Assembly: GCA_012523915.1 (NCBI GenBank)
Contig: JAAYSU010000095.1
Span: 1 to 36,431, forward strand
DNA length: 36,431 nucleotides
Reading direction: 5' to 3'
From: Clostridiales bacterium
GTDB taxonomy: Bacteria; Bacillota; Clostridia; Peptostreptococcales; Anaerovoracaceae
The translations under genes were made by a program, and so were the position numbers. Of the stretch, positions 18,684 to 27,558 are shown piece by piece (position 1 is the first letter of the stretch; every line of letters starts with the position of its first letter). The notes below the pieces were generated by a model. The model saw only the letters and a list, made by a program, of their open reading frames with translations. It was not told where the DNA came from and searched no databases.

Positions 18684-18712
18684 ATCCTATCAGCTAAGCC
18701 CTTGTACGTCAA
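18684..18712 (-). promoter_or_regulatory. Promoter for the riboswitch operon
   Basis: Minus strand TTGACG-N17-TAGGAT. Confidence 0.5.
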
Positions 18713-18725
18713 CAATTGTTTTAAG

Positions 18726-18754
18726 TTGAAAAGATTTTTATTTCTTGTTATACT
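18726..18754 (+). promoter_or_regulatory. Promoter for the divergent DUF4430 lipoprotein
   Basis: TTGAAA-N17-TATACT, about 25 nt before the ATG at 18780. Confidence 0.55.
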
Positions 18755-18779
18755 AGGGCTTAATTTGGAGGTTGTCAAT

Positions 18780-19196
18780 ATGAGTAAAAAAGTAATTGCA
18801 ATATTATTAATATCCCTTATATTTCTATTTTATACGGGATGTAATAACGCTTCGCAAGATAAGGCTGATACTATCGGCACTATCAAGCTTGATATATATT
18901 TCCCAGATGATTACGAAGCTTCAGACATATCAGTTGAATATCCTATAAAGGATGGGGATACTGCTTTAAGTATATTAGTTGATTTCGGCAAAGAAGAAGG
19001 GGTTGCAGTAGTCCTATCAGAAAACAGAGCTTACGTTTCCGGTATAAATGGCCTTTTCGAAAAGGATTATGGAGATTTATTTGGCTGGTTATACTGGGTT
19101 AACGATGAATCACCTACAGTAGGAGCTGCGGAGTATGTGCTTTCCGATGGTGATCATATAGTTTGGGAATACGTAGATTTTAGTGAGATATGGTAA
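18780..19196 (+). CDS. DUF4430-domain lipoprotein
   Basis: Lipobox FYTGC; TALSILVDFGKEEGVAVVLSENRAYVSGINGLFEKDYGDLFGWLYWVNDESPTVGAAEYVLSDGDHIVWEYV; ATG 18780 preceded by GGAGG. Confidence 0.87.
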   Translation: MSKKVIAILLISLIFLFYTGCNNASQDKADTIGTIKLDIYFPDDYEASDISVEYPIKDGDTALSILVDFGKEEGVAVVLSENRAYVSGINGLFEKDYGDLFGWLYWVNDESPTVGAAEYVLSDGDHIVWEYVDFSEIW

Positions 19197-19211
19197 TAGA
19201 TAGAGGAGAAT

Positions 19212-20129
19212 ATGGAAACTTACAATAGAAAACTTGGTCATTTAGCTGCGTCATTTTGTATTATAGTATGGAGTACAACCTATGTTTCAACGAAGATACT
19301 ATTAGAGGATTTCACACCAACTGAAATCCTCGTATTTCGTTTTATAATAGCATATATTTTGCTTTTCATTTTGTCACCAAAACCCATGATACCAGACTCT
19401 AAAAAAGAAGAACTGATATTTATTGCTGCCGGTTTTTCCGGTGTTTTAATATATTTCCTATTTCAGAATATAGGTCTGACATACACCCTTGCTTCAAATG
19501 CCGGTGTTTTGGTTTCAGTAGCACCTATGTTTACGGCAATCATATCCCATTTTATGAAAGATGGTCAAAAATTAAGCCGACCTTTTGTAATCGGCTTTAT
19601 TATAGCTATTATTGGAATCAGTTTTATAAGTTTCAATGGAAGCTTTATTTTAAAACTAAATCCCATTGGGGATATACTGCTACTTATAGCAGCTTTATCC
19701 TGGGCTGTATTTTCAAACCTGCTTACCCTTGTAAATAATGGGAAATATACCATAGTACAAAGCACCCGTAAGGTCTTTTTTTACGGCCTTATATTCATGA
19801 TCCCAACTTCATTATTAATGGACTTTGAATTTACTTTGACTAGATTTATAGAACCTTTCAAATTAACTAAATTATTGTCTTCAAATATTTTCAACATTCT
19901 TTTCCTAGGGCTTTTAGCTTCAGGAATATGTTTTGTTACATGGAATTACGCCGTAAAAACCTTAGGATCAGTAAAAACCAGTACGTATATATATCTTTCA
20001 CCTATTGTTACTATAATTTTCTCGGTTATAACCTTGGGAGAACCTATAACATGGGCTTCAATATCAGGTACAGCACTGATACTTATAGGGCTTACAATCT
20101 CTGAAAGAAAACGAAATGATATGGATTAA
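19212..20129 (+). CDS. EamA/DMT-family transporter
   Basis: Ten hydrophobic segments in two repeats; WSTTYVSTKILLEDFTPTEILVFRFIIAYILL; ITLGEPITWASISGTALILIGL. Confidence 0.92.
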   Translation: METYNRKLGHLAASFCIIVWSTTYVSTKILLEDFTPTEILVFRFIIAYILLFILSPKPMIPDSKKEELIFIAAGFSGVLIYFLFQNIGLTYTLASNAGVLVSVAPMFTAIISHFMKDGQKLSRPFVIGFIIAIIGISFISFNGSFILKLNPIGDILLLIAALSWAVFSNLLTLVNNGKYTIVQSTRKVFFYGLIFMIPTSLLMDFEFTLTRFIEPFKLTKLLSSNIFNILFLGLLASGICFVTWNYAVKTLGSVKTSTYIYLSPIVTIIFSVITLGEPITWASISGTALILIGLTISERKRNDMD

Positions 20130-20497
20130 GTGTTTTTTTCCACCCATTCTTTTATTTTCATAAAAGAGTCCTCGCTAATAACGTGCTCTATTCTACAGGC
20201 ATCCTCTGTTGCAATCTCCCTTTCAACACCGAGAGCATGTATAAGGTAATCCGTTATTAACCGATGCCTTTCATATATTTGATTGGCTTTTTCCCGTCCT
20301 TTTTTGGTGAGGACTATATCACCGTTTTTCTCCATAATAATATAGTTGGCCTTTTTTAATATGCCCATTGCTCTGCTTATACTGGCCTTTGAATAATCTA
20401 GTTCTGTGGCAATATCAATAGATCTGACTACTCCATTCTTTTTTTCAAGAATTAGGATAGTTTCAAGATAATTTTCACCCGACTCATATAAACCCAT
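20126..20497 (-). CDS. DtxR/MntR-family metal-dependent regulator
   Basis: MGLYESGENYLETILILEKKNGVVRSIDIATELDYSKASIS; EDACRIEHVIS; adjacent to MntP. Confidence 0.88.
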   Translation of the reverse strand: MGLYESGENYLETILILEKKNGVVRSIDIATELDYSKASISRAMGILKKANYIIMEKNGDIVLTKKGREKANQIYERHRLITDYLIHALGVEREIATEDACRIEHVISEDSFMKIKEWVEKNT

Positions 20498-20518
20498 ATA
20501 TATTCTCCCTCCTAAAGG

Positions 20519-21085
20519 CTACATGGAGTTTTCTATAAATATTTTAATACCGATCAATATTAGAATGCAGCCCCCGACTATTTCCGCCTTTTCCTTTAAT
20601 TTTCTTCCTATGCCACTACCGATTAATACCCCAATAAAGCAGCAGATAAAGGTTACTATTCCAATCAAGGCCACTGCAGTAAAGATATTGGTTTTAATGA
20701 CTGCTAAGCTGACTCCAACCGCAAGAGCATCGATACTGGTTGCAATCCCCTGTATGGATAGATCTTTAATACTACAACTAACTCGGTATCTATCAATCCC
20801 GGGGTTTCTGATCTCCTTTATTGCCCCAATTACCATGCTTCCACCGATAATTACAAGTAAAATAAGTGCTATCCAAGGTCCTAAAAACTCTACTGAATCG
20901 CTAAATATGCTGCCTGCATAATACCCTAAAAGCGGCATTATGGCTTGGAATAATCCAAAAGCAAATCCTGTATAGAATGCTTCCTTTAGGCCTGTTTTAA
21001 TATAGCAAATCCCGTTTGAAACAGAAACAGCAAATGCATCCATGGCCAGGCCCAAGGCAATCAGGAGTAAGGTAATAAACCCCAT
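20519..21085 (-). CDS. mntP: Manganese efflux pump MntP family
   Basis: LLLIALGLAMDAFAVSVSNG and the repeat SIQGIATSIDALAVGVSLAV; six TM segments. Confidence 0.9.
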   Translation of the reverse strand: MGFITLLLIALGLAMDAFAVSVSNGICYIKTGLKEAFYTGFAFGLFQAIMPLLGYYAGSIFSDSVEFLGPWIALILLVIIGGSMVIGAIKEIRNPGIDRYRVSCSIKDLSIQGIATSIDALAVGVSLAVIKTNIFTAVALIGIVTFICCFIGVLIGSGIGRKLKEKAEIVGGCILILIGIKIFIENSM

Positions 21086-21105
21086 ACTTGTCTCCCTTCA
21101 GAACA

Positions 21106-21675
21106 CTATATCCCGGCCTCAGGATTCAGACTACGCATGGCCATGATTGTTTTTTCGATCAATTCATCTAGTTCCCATCCGAGCATCTCAGCTCCCTTGT
21201 TTATTATTTCCCTTGAGCAGCCGGCGGCAAAGGAAGGAGACTTGTATTTCTTTTTAACAGACTTAACCCCTAAATCATCTACGCTCTTTGAAGGTCTCAT
21301 AATTGCAACTGCGCCAATAAGTCCCGTCAATTCATCTATAGCATAAAGGATCTTCTCCATAAATTCAGTAGGCTCCACATCTACATCAGTAGCTCCCCAA
21401 CCATGACTTATGGTGGATTTTATCAAGCCTTCGTCTAAGTTTAGTTCTTTCATTATCTCTTTTTGTTTTACACAATGCTCATCAGGATACATTTCATAAT
21501 CCAAGTCGTGTAGTAGGCCTACTACAGCCCAATACTCTTCACCCTCAGGATCATATTCTTTTGCAAAATAACGCATTACTCCTGATACTATTTCAGCATG
21601 CTTCAAATGAAAGTCCTCTTTATTATATTCTCTCAATATTTCGCGAGCTTCTTCCATATTGGGTATATAACTCAT
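21106..21675 (-). CDS. HD-domain hydrolase
   Basis: HLKHAEIVSGVMRYFA, VGLLHDLDYE, HCVKQKEIMKELNL, AIDELTGLIGAVA. ATG at 21675 has an upstream RBS. Confidence 0.87.
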   Translation of the reverse strand: MSYIPNMEEAREILREYNKEDFHLKHAEIVSGVMRYFAKEYDPEGEEYWAVVGLLHDLDYEMYPDEHCVKQKEIMKELNLDEGLIKSTISHGWGATDVDVEPTEFMEKILYAIDELTGLIGAVAIMRPSKSVDDLGVKSVKKKYKSPSFAAGCSREIINKGAEMLGWELDELIEKTIMAMRSLNPEAGI

Positions 21676-21821
21676 ACTATCTGTTCCTTTCTTCAAGTAT
21701 TAACTTACGCAATATACATATATTCTAATATAATTTCTACTTTATGTAAACGCATACCCTATTTAAGCCCGATTTTTGGGTATATATAATATAATATCAT
21801 AACCATATCGGAGGTGTAATA

Positions 21822-22046
21822 ATGAGTAAGACTATTGATCTATCTAATAGTATAAGTGAGATTTGCAAAGCCCATCCCGAAATCTTGGATTTTATGAAGG
21901 AATTAGGCTTTGAATCTATTTCTCCTGCTATGCTGAATACTGTGGGACGCTTTATGACTATTCCAAAAGGAGCCAAGATGAAGGGTCTTGATATGGAAAC
22001 TATTAAGCAGGAACTAAGGAACAGAGGGTATGAGGTTATAGAATAG
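21822..22046 (+). CDS. DUF1858 domain protein
   Basis: 74 aa: MSKTIDLSNSISEICKAHPEILDFMKELGFESISPAMLNTVGRFMTIPKGAKMKGLD. Confidence 0.85.
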   Translation: MSKTIDLSNSISEICKAHPEILDFMKELGFESISPAMLNTVGRFMTIPKGAKMKGLDMETIKQELRNRGYEVIE

Positions 22047-22048
22047 TA

Positions 22049-22840
22049 TTACAAGCGTCCTATTGCTTTTAATATGCCGTAAACAATCGCCTGGGGTCTT
22101 GGGGGACATCCCGGCACATAAACATCTACTGGAATAATTTCTTCTATCCCCTTTCTAGTAGCATAGCTATCCCTGAATATCCCTCCGCTACAGGCGCAGG
22201 CTCCTACTGCTACTACAAGCTTAGGATCAGGAGTAGCATTGTAGGTTTTTAGTAAGGCCTGCTCCATGTTTCTTACAGCAGCACCAGTTACTAAAAGCAT
22301 GTCTGCATGTCTAGGTGATGCAACAAAACTAACGCCAAATCTTTCAACATCAATGAAAGGATTATTAAGTGCATTTATCTCATAATCGCATCCATTGCAG
22401 GAGCCTGAATCCACTTCGCGGATATTAAGGCTCCGTCCAAATACACTTTTTATCTCTGTGTGCAATTTTTTACCTAGCTGCTCCCACTCAACGGTATCTT
22501 TTTCATCTGCCGAATAGGCGCTCATCCTTAACATGTCCTTATCTTTCTCAGCTAAAAAGATTCTTTTCATAGTATTTATAGCATTTAAGCGACAAGAGTC
22601 AACGCACTGCATACAATAAATACATTGATCATATCTTATATCTAGCCTGCCTTTAGCCTCATCATTAAATATAGCGTTGGAAGGGCAATCGCTGGCACAT
22701 TCACCGCACATATCGCATGCAGAAGTATCTATGAATGGATTCCCAAGGTAGTGATCAAAATTCGCTTCCCTCTTTGGGCTGTCCTGAGTAAGTCTTGGAT
22801 ATTTCAGTATTTTTTTCGTCTTGTCAAACATATATATCAC
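22049..22840 (-). CDS. Ehr/Hyf-type complex: 2x[4Fe-4S] ferredoxin fused to NuoB/HyfI-like small subunit
   Basis: CDMCGECASDCP and CIYCMQCVDSCR, then SGSCNGCDYEINAL...GACACSGGIF...PGCPPRPQAI. Confidence 0.92.
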   Translation of the reverse strand: MIYMFDKTKKILKYPRLTQDSPKREANFDHYLGNPFIDTSACDMCGECASDCPSNAIFNDEAKGRLDIRYDQCIYCMQCVDSCRLNAINTMKRIFLAEKDKDMLRMSAYSADEKDTVEWEQLGKKLHTEIKSVFGRSLNIREVDSGSCNGCDYEINALNNPFIDVERFGVSFVASPRHADMLLVTGAAVRNMEQALLKTYNATPDPKLVVAVGACACSGGIFRDSYATRKGIEEIIPVDVYVPGCPPRPQAIVYGILKAIGRL

Positions 22841-22845
22841 CCTTT

Positions 22846-24423
22846 CTATAAGTCATTGCCTGCGTAGGAAAGGTTAAAACTCTTATTGATCAAAGGAAAA
22901 TCCGGAACTATATTCCCTCTGACAGCCTGGCAAAGTGCTGGCCAGTTGCAAAAAGATGGGGTTCTGATCTTATAACGGAATACGGAATTGTTTTCTCCCA
23001 CCATAACAAAATGAATATTCTCGCCCCTTGCGCTTTCCGTTATCCCAAAAGCAGAGCTATAGGGTTCCAGTGTAGGTATGGTTTCTGAAATCTTTCCAGC
23101 GGGCATAAGTTCTATAGCCTTAATAATTAAATCTATCGACTCAAAGCACTCTTCAAGCTTTACATTCATCCTACAATTCACATCTCCATACTGGTAATAG
23201 GGAACCTTGAATTCCAACAGGTCATAGACTAGGTAAGGGAAGTCCTTTCTTACATCGTGATTTATCCCCGATGCACGACCTCCAGGTCCTACTGCATTCA
23301 AATCCCTTGCTGTCCTTGTGGTAAGAACTCCGGTATTTTCCACACGATCTATAAACATGCTGTTTGATCTTATTATCTTAGCCGTATCATCTAGCTCATC
23401 CCTTATCTTCCTTAGCTGTTTTATGATGGATTTCTCTTTTCCTGAAACAAAATCCTTCCTTATGCCCCCTAATTTATTTATACTTCTTAAAAAACGCATG
23501 CCGCAAAGCTCGTCTGCCACCAGATATGCCCATCCCCTAAGGGTACGGAAATGAAAGGCTGCAAACAGATAGGCTGTATCTAAACAGATCCCTCCCAGAT
23601 CTCCTAAATGGCTGATAAGCCTTTCAAGTTCTGCAAAAACGATCCTAGTGTATTGGGCACGTAGTGGAACCTTAACTTTTGCGATCTTTTCTATAGCCTG
23701 GCAATAGCAAAGTGAATTTGCAAAGGTCTCATCTCCTGATATCCGCTCTGATATATATAAGCAATTTTCTATGCTCTTACCCTCGCTTAGTTTTTCGATT
23801 CCCTTATGTACAAAATATAGCTGGGCCTCCAGATTTATTATAGGTTCTCCGGCAACGCTGAATCGAAAATGTCCCGGCTCAATAATGCCTGCATGAACTG
23901 GCCCTACAGGAATCTCATATACACCCTTTCCTTCTATCCTTTTGAAGTCAATTATTTCCTTTGCAATCTTAGGCCTTTCATTCAATTTGTAATCCTTTCT
24001 TAAAGGATGCTTCCCTTCAGGCCAATTGCTGTGAAAGACGAGTCTTTTCGGCTCAGGATGACCAATCGGATGGATTCCAAATAAATCCTTAATTTCCCTC
24101 TCATAGGATGCTGCTGCAGGAATTGTTTCGCTTATTGATGGTATCTCCATCCTGTTTGGGTCTATAGTTGTTTTTAGTATCAGCAAATTTGCTTGCTGTC
24201 TTTCTGCGAAAACATAGAATATAGCGTACTTGCCGTTTAGATCCCTCTCATCGCTAGCAAACATTGATACAAGAGGAAGATCCTTAGACTTGTGAATATA
24301 GCTGCATATTTCTCTTACCTTATCAGTATCTATTTCAAAATAAAGCTCATTCTCGTTTTTAATCTCACTACTAAAAATACTATTATTAAATACAGATATT
24401 AGATTTCTAATCATTTTTTCCAA
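22846..24423 (-). CDS. Ehr/Hyf-type complex: fused NuoC/NuoD-like large subunit lacking [NiFe] ligands
   Basis: SYEREIKDLFGIHPIGHPEPKRLVFHSNWPEGKHPLRKDY (NuoC-like); GPVHAGIIEPGHFRF, NAVGPGGRASGINHDVRKDFPY (large subunit). L1 reads ERISGDETFANS; the C-terminus reads PDFPLINKSFNLSYAGNDL. Confidence 0.92.
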   Translation of the reverse strand: MEKMIRNLISVFNNSIFSSEIKNENELYFEIDTDKVREICSYIHKSKDLPLVSMFASDERDLNGKYAIFYVFAERQQANLLILKTTIDPNRMEIPSISETIPAAASYEREIKDLFGIHPIGHPEPKRLVFHSNWPEGKHPLRKDYKLNERPKIAKEIIDFKRIEGKGVYEIPVGPVHAGIIEPGHFRFSVAGEPIINLEAQLYFVHKGIEKLSEGKSIENCLYISERISGDETFANSLCYCQAIEKIAKVKVPLRAQYTRIVFAELERLISHLGDLGGICLDTAYLFAAFHFRTLRGWAYLVADELCGMRFLRSINKLGGIRKDFVSGKEKSIIKQLRKIRDELDDTAKIIRSNSMFIDRVENTGVLTTRTARDLNAVGPGGRASGINHDVRKDFPYLVYDLLEFKVPYYQYGDVNCRMNVKLEECFESIDLIIKAIELMPAGKISETIPTLEPYSSAFGITESARGENIHFVMVGENNSVFRYKIRTPSFCNWPALCQAVRGNIVPDFPLINKSFNLSYAGNDL

Positions 24424-24441
24424 CGGAAGATTCCATCCTTT

Positions 24442-25902
24442 CTATATGCCGGAAATAACGCTTTGAGCATCATATACTAAGTCTAAGATTGTCTCAGGCA
24501 TGAATAAACCCGTAATAGCTATAATAACTAAGAGGATAATTATTACCACTGCCCCAGGAATATTGTTCTCACCGGGCTCAATATCTTTTTCCTCACCTTT
24601 TCCATAAAAAATACGGAACATTGCAACCCCTATACCTGCAAATATAATAGCAAAGAGTATGGCAAGGGCTCCACCGATAAAATAGCTACCTTCTTCAAAA
24701 ACAGAGATTAATATACCGAACTCACTTGCAAATATGCTAAAGGGTGGCATTCCTGCGATAGCAAATAGGCCAAGCAAGAAGGCTATTCCTGAAAAAGGAA
24801 GTAACCTTATAACCCCTTTTATTTTAGCTATATTCTTAGTCCCATATTTTTGAATCAATGTTCCAGAACTGAGAAACAGCATCGATTTAGTAAATGAATG
24901 GTTTATCATATGAAGCAGTCCGCCGTAAATGGAAAGTGGAGTAAAGAATCCTATGGCAACTGCTACGATTCCCATGTGTTCTATGCTGGAATAGGCAAGT
25001 AGCCTCTTTAGATCTCTCTGAGTCAAAATGAAAAATGCCGCCGTGACAATAGAAAGAATTCCTAAGGCCATTAAAAGCCTTCCTGCATAAATACTGCTTC
25101 CTAGACTTTTGTTGACAATTGCAGTCATGCGTATAATGCCGTACATTGCACTGTTTAAGAGTACACCTGAAAGTAATGCACTTATGGGCGACGGAGCCTG
25201 GCTGTGAGCATCGGGAAGCCAGGTATGCATAGGAGCAAGCCCTGCCTTGGTCCCGAAACCTACTAAAATAAAAATAAAGGCTAATCTAACACTGGCGCTC
25301 TTAAGGCTCTCTGCATTCTCCATGAGGGCGACCCAATCCAGGAAACCACTGTTTTCTAGTAAACCTATTGAAGATAGGTGAAGGAGAATGATTCCAAGCA
25401 TTGCAATCGCTATTCCTACAGAACATATTATTATATATTTCCAAGCCGCTTCTAAGGAGAATTTATCATTATCAAATCCTACTAGAAATACAGATGCTAA
25501 AGTAGTTGCCTCAATAGCAATCCACATAATACCCATGTTTTTTACGACTAGTGCTAATACCATTGTAAAGATAAACAAATGCATGAGTATGTAATAAAGC
25601 TTTACCTTCTTTAAATCTAGAGCTCCTGGTCTTAAATCTTCCTTTAGATATTGGATTGAGTAAACCGCTACAAAGAAACTGATGAGAAGTACAATATCCA
25701 AGATGATTATGCTCAGAGAATCTAGATAAAAGAAAGCGGATTCCACTTTCCCGAAAACAACTACATCTTTTGTTAAAAATGCAGCCAATAACACCTGCAG
25801 GCCTAATGCTGATATGCTAACAGCATGCAACAAATAATCTTTTTTTATAAAAATAAATAGCAGAACTGCTATTAATGGTATGATTAACAGTAAAAGACTC
25901 AT
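24442..25902 (-). CDS. Proton-pumping antiporter-like subunit (HyfF/NuoN/MrpD-like)
   Basis: GFGTKAGLAPMHTWLPDAHSQAPSPISALLSGVLLNSAMYGIIR; LLAYSSIEHMGIVAVAIGF. Confidence 0.92.
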   Translation of the reverse strand: MSLLLLIIPLIAVLLFIFIKKDYLLHAVSISALGLQVLLAAFLTKDVVVFGKVESAFFYLDSLSIIILDIVLLISFFVAVYSIQYLKEDLRPGALDLKKVKLYYILMHLFIFTMVLALVVKNMGIMWIAIEATTLASVFLVGFDNDKFSLEAAWKYIIICSVGIAIAMLGIILLHLSSIGLLENSGFLDWVALMENAESLKSASVRLAFIFILVGFGTKAGLAPMHTWLPDAHSQAPSPISALLSGVLLNSAMYGIIRMTAIVNKSLGSSIYAGRLLMALGILSIVTAAFFILTQRDLKRLLAYSSIEHMGIVAVAIGFFTPLSIYGGLLHMINHSFTKSMLFLSSGTLIQKYGTKNIAKIKGVIRLLPFSGIAFLLGLFAIAGMPPFSIFASEFGILISVFEEGSYFIGGALAILFAIIFAGIGVAMFRIFYGKGEEKDIEPGENNIPGAVVIIILLVIIAITGLFMPETILDLVYDAQSVISGI

Positions 25903-25907
25903 ACTGA

Positions 25908-26570
25908 TTATCCTTTCAATTTGTTTAACTCGTCAATATTTATGGTGTCAAACTTATCGCTTATTCTAAACACCATAACTCCCATGATCATTACAGCAGT
26001 AAGCATATCTATAAATATTCCCAAATCCACAATAAAGGGCATTCCATCTGTTGCAAACATTGCTGTAACGAATATGCCATTTTCCAACTCCAGAAAGCCG
26101 ATGATAAGGCCTATTGCTTTTTTCCTGCTTATCATGAAGAATAATCCTATCAAGACGACTGATACAGAGTTTACAAGCTGTATAGTGCTAATATCTTCAC
26201 TGATACCTTCAATTGCGGTAATGGAAAAGTAGATAAACACTACAAGGCCACAGCAGATTAAGACCAAAATCGGAATATTCCAGATGAAATCCTTTTCCAC
26301 CCTGTGCTCTACACCAAGGTAGGTCCTTCTAAGCAAATTGGGAATATATATTACCTTCAATAGCACGATAATGATACAAACTATCAAGACATCAACCCGA
26401 CCTTCGTTAATTATAAGTTGAATGCCTAAGATGCCAGCCACAATTGCAATTAAAAGCGACTGTATGCGAAAGGTCTTAATATAGGATTTTATTCTCTTGT
26501 TCGCCATCAGAACAAATGAAGACAAGAGTATCATGACCGATAATATATCAAATAAGCTGGACATAGCCAC
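25908..26570 (-). CDS. HyfE-like membrane subunit
   Basis: Multi-TM 220 aa, hyf-order context; LVNSVSVVLIGLFFMISRKKAIGLIIGFLELENGIFVTAM. Confidence 0.85.
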   Translation of the reverse strand: MAMSSLFDILSVMILLSSFVLMANKRIKSYIKTFRIQSLLIAIVAGILGIQLIINEGRVDVLIVCIIIVLLKVIYIPNLLRRTYLGVEHRVEKDFIWNIPILVLICCGLVVFIYFSITAIEGISEDISTIQLVNSVSVVLIGLFFMISRKKAIGLIIGFLELENGIFVTAMFATDGMPFIVDLGIFIDMLTAVMIMGVMVFRISDKFDTINIDELNKLKG

Positions 26571-27522
26571 CTCCTAAAAGGAAATATTGTAAAAATGCCA
26601 AGAACGATAATATAAATGAAAGTGCTGCCAGGTTAGGTATGCTGAAAAGGCGTAGCTTGACAGTATTTATCTCAATCAAGGCAATCACTACTGTAATAAC
26701 TATTACTTTTAAAAAATATATTAAGAGTGAAATTAGAATTCCTCCTAATCCTGCTGCCCCTATGAATTGATCGTGGGGGAGCAATAGGTTTACTAAAAGT
26801 GTGATAAAAATCAGCTGTTTTATAGCCGCACCATACTCCATCAATGCAAGATGCCTTCCGGAATATTCTAAAATCATAGCCTCGTGAACCATGGTAAGTT
26901 CAAGATGGGTAGAAGGATCATCTATTGGAATGCGCGCCGTCTCCATTATGATAATAGTTAATAGTGCTAGGAATAATAGGATGATAGCTGGATTCATAAG
27001 TATGATACCCTGCCCCTTAGCCTGCATGAACATCATCATTTGATCCAAGGATGTAGAGCCCGCAATAAGCCCTGCTGTGAAAAGGCAAACCAATATTGAA
27101 GGCTCCGCTAAAGACGAAATCATCGCCTCTCTGCTACTGCCCATTCCCCCAAATGTGCTTCCTGTATCCAGTCCCGCTGCCATCATGAAAAACCTGCCAA
27201 GCGCCAGTATGGATACAAAAATAACGAAATCCCCCGATATATTGAACGACGGGACAAGCTTGATTGTAACAGGCACAAGCAAAGCTGCCGTTAAAGAAGT
27301 TGAAAAGACTATGTAGGGCGCAGCCTTGTAGATCCATGAGGATGCTTCCGAAACCACGCTATTTTTCCTAATCAACTTAAATAAATCATAGTACATCTGA
27401 AGAATTGGAGGCCCCGTTCTCTTCTGCGTAAAAGCCTTAATCTTTTTAATGATACCGTTGATTAGAGGTGCAAGCAGCAACATTATCATTATCTGAACTA
27501 TTATGTAAATAATGTAAGTCAT
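26548..27522 (-). CDS. HyfC/NuoH-like membrane subunit
   Basis: IKAFTQKRTGPPILQMYYDLFKLIRK; ETARIPIDDPSTHLELTMVHEAMILEYSGRHLALMEYGAAIK. Confidence 0.92.
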   Translation of the reverse strand: MTYIIYIIVQIMIMLLLAPLINGIIKKIKAFTQKRTGPPILQMYYDLFKLIRKNSVVSEASSWIYKAAPYIVFSTSLTAALLVPVTIKLVPSFNISGDFVIFVSILALGRFFMMAAGLDTGSTFGGMGSSREAMISSLAEPSILVCLFTAGLIAGSTSLDQMMMFMQAKGQGIILMNPAIILLFLALLTIIIMETARIPIDDPSTHLELTMVHEAMILEYSGRHLALMEYGAAIKQLIFITLLVNLLLPHDQFIGAAGLGGILISLLIYFLKVIVITVVIALIEINTVKLRLFSIPNLAALSFILSFLAFLQYFLLGGGYVQLI

Positions 27523-27558
27523 AATCTATCACAATCCTTATACTCCGCAAAATTTAAT

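Noticed and set aside
18702-18779. Upstream start of the 164-aa ORF
   Set aside because: It covers the promoter region; ATG 18780 has an RBS and begins a lipoprotein signal peptide.
22846-24423. Annotating the operon as a functional hydrogenase-4 / [NiFe] hydrogenase
   Set aside because: Neither the N-terminal nor the C-terminal CxxC nickel-ligand motif is present in the large subunit; the Ehr-type call fits better.
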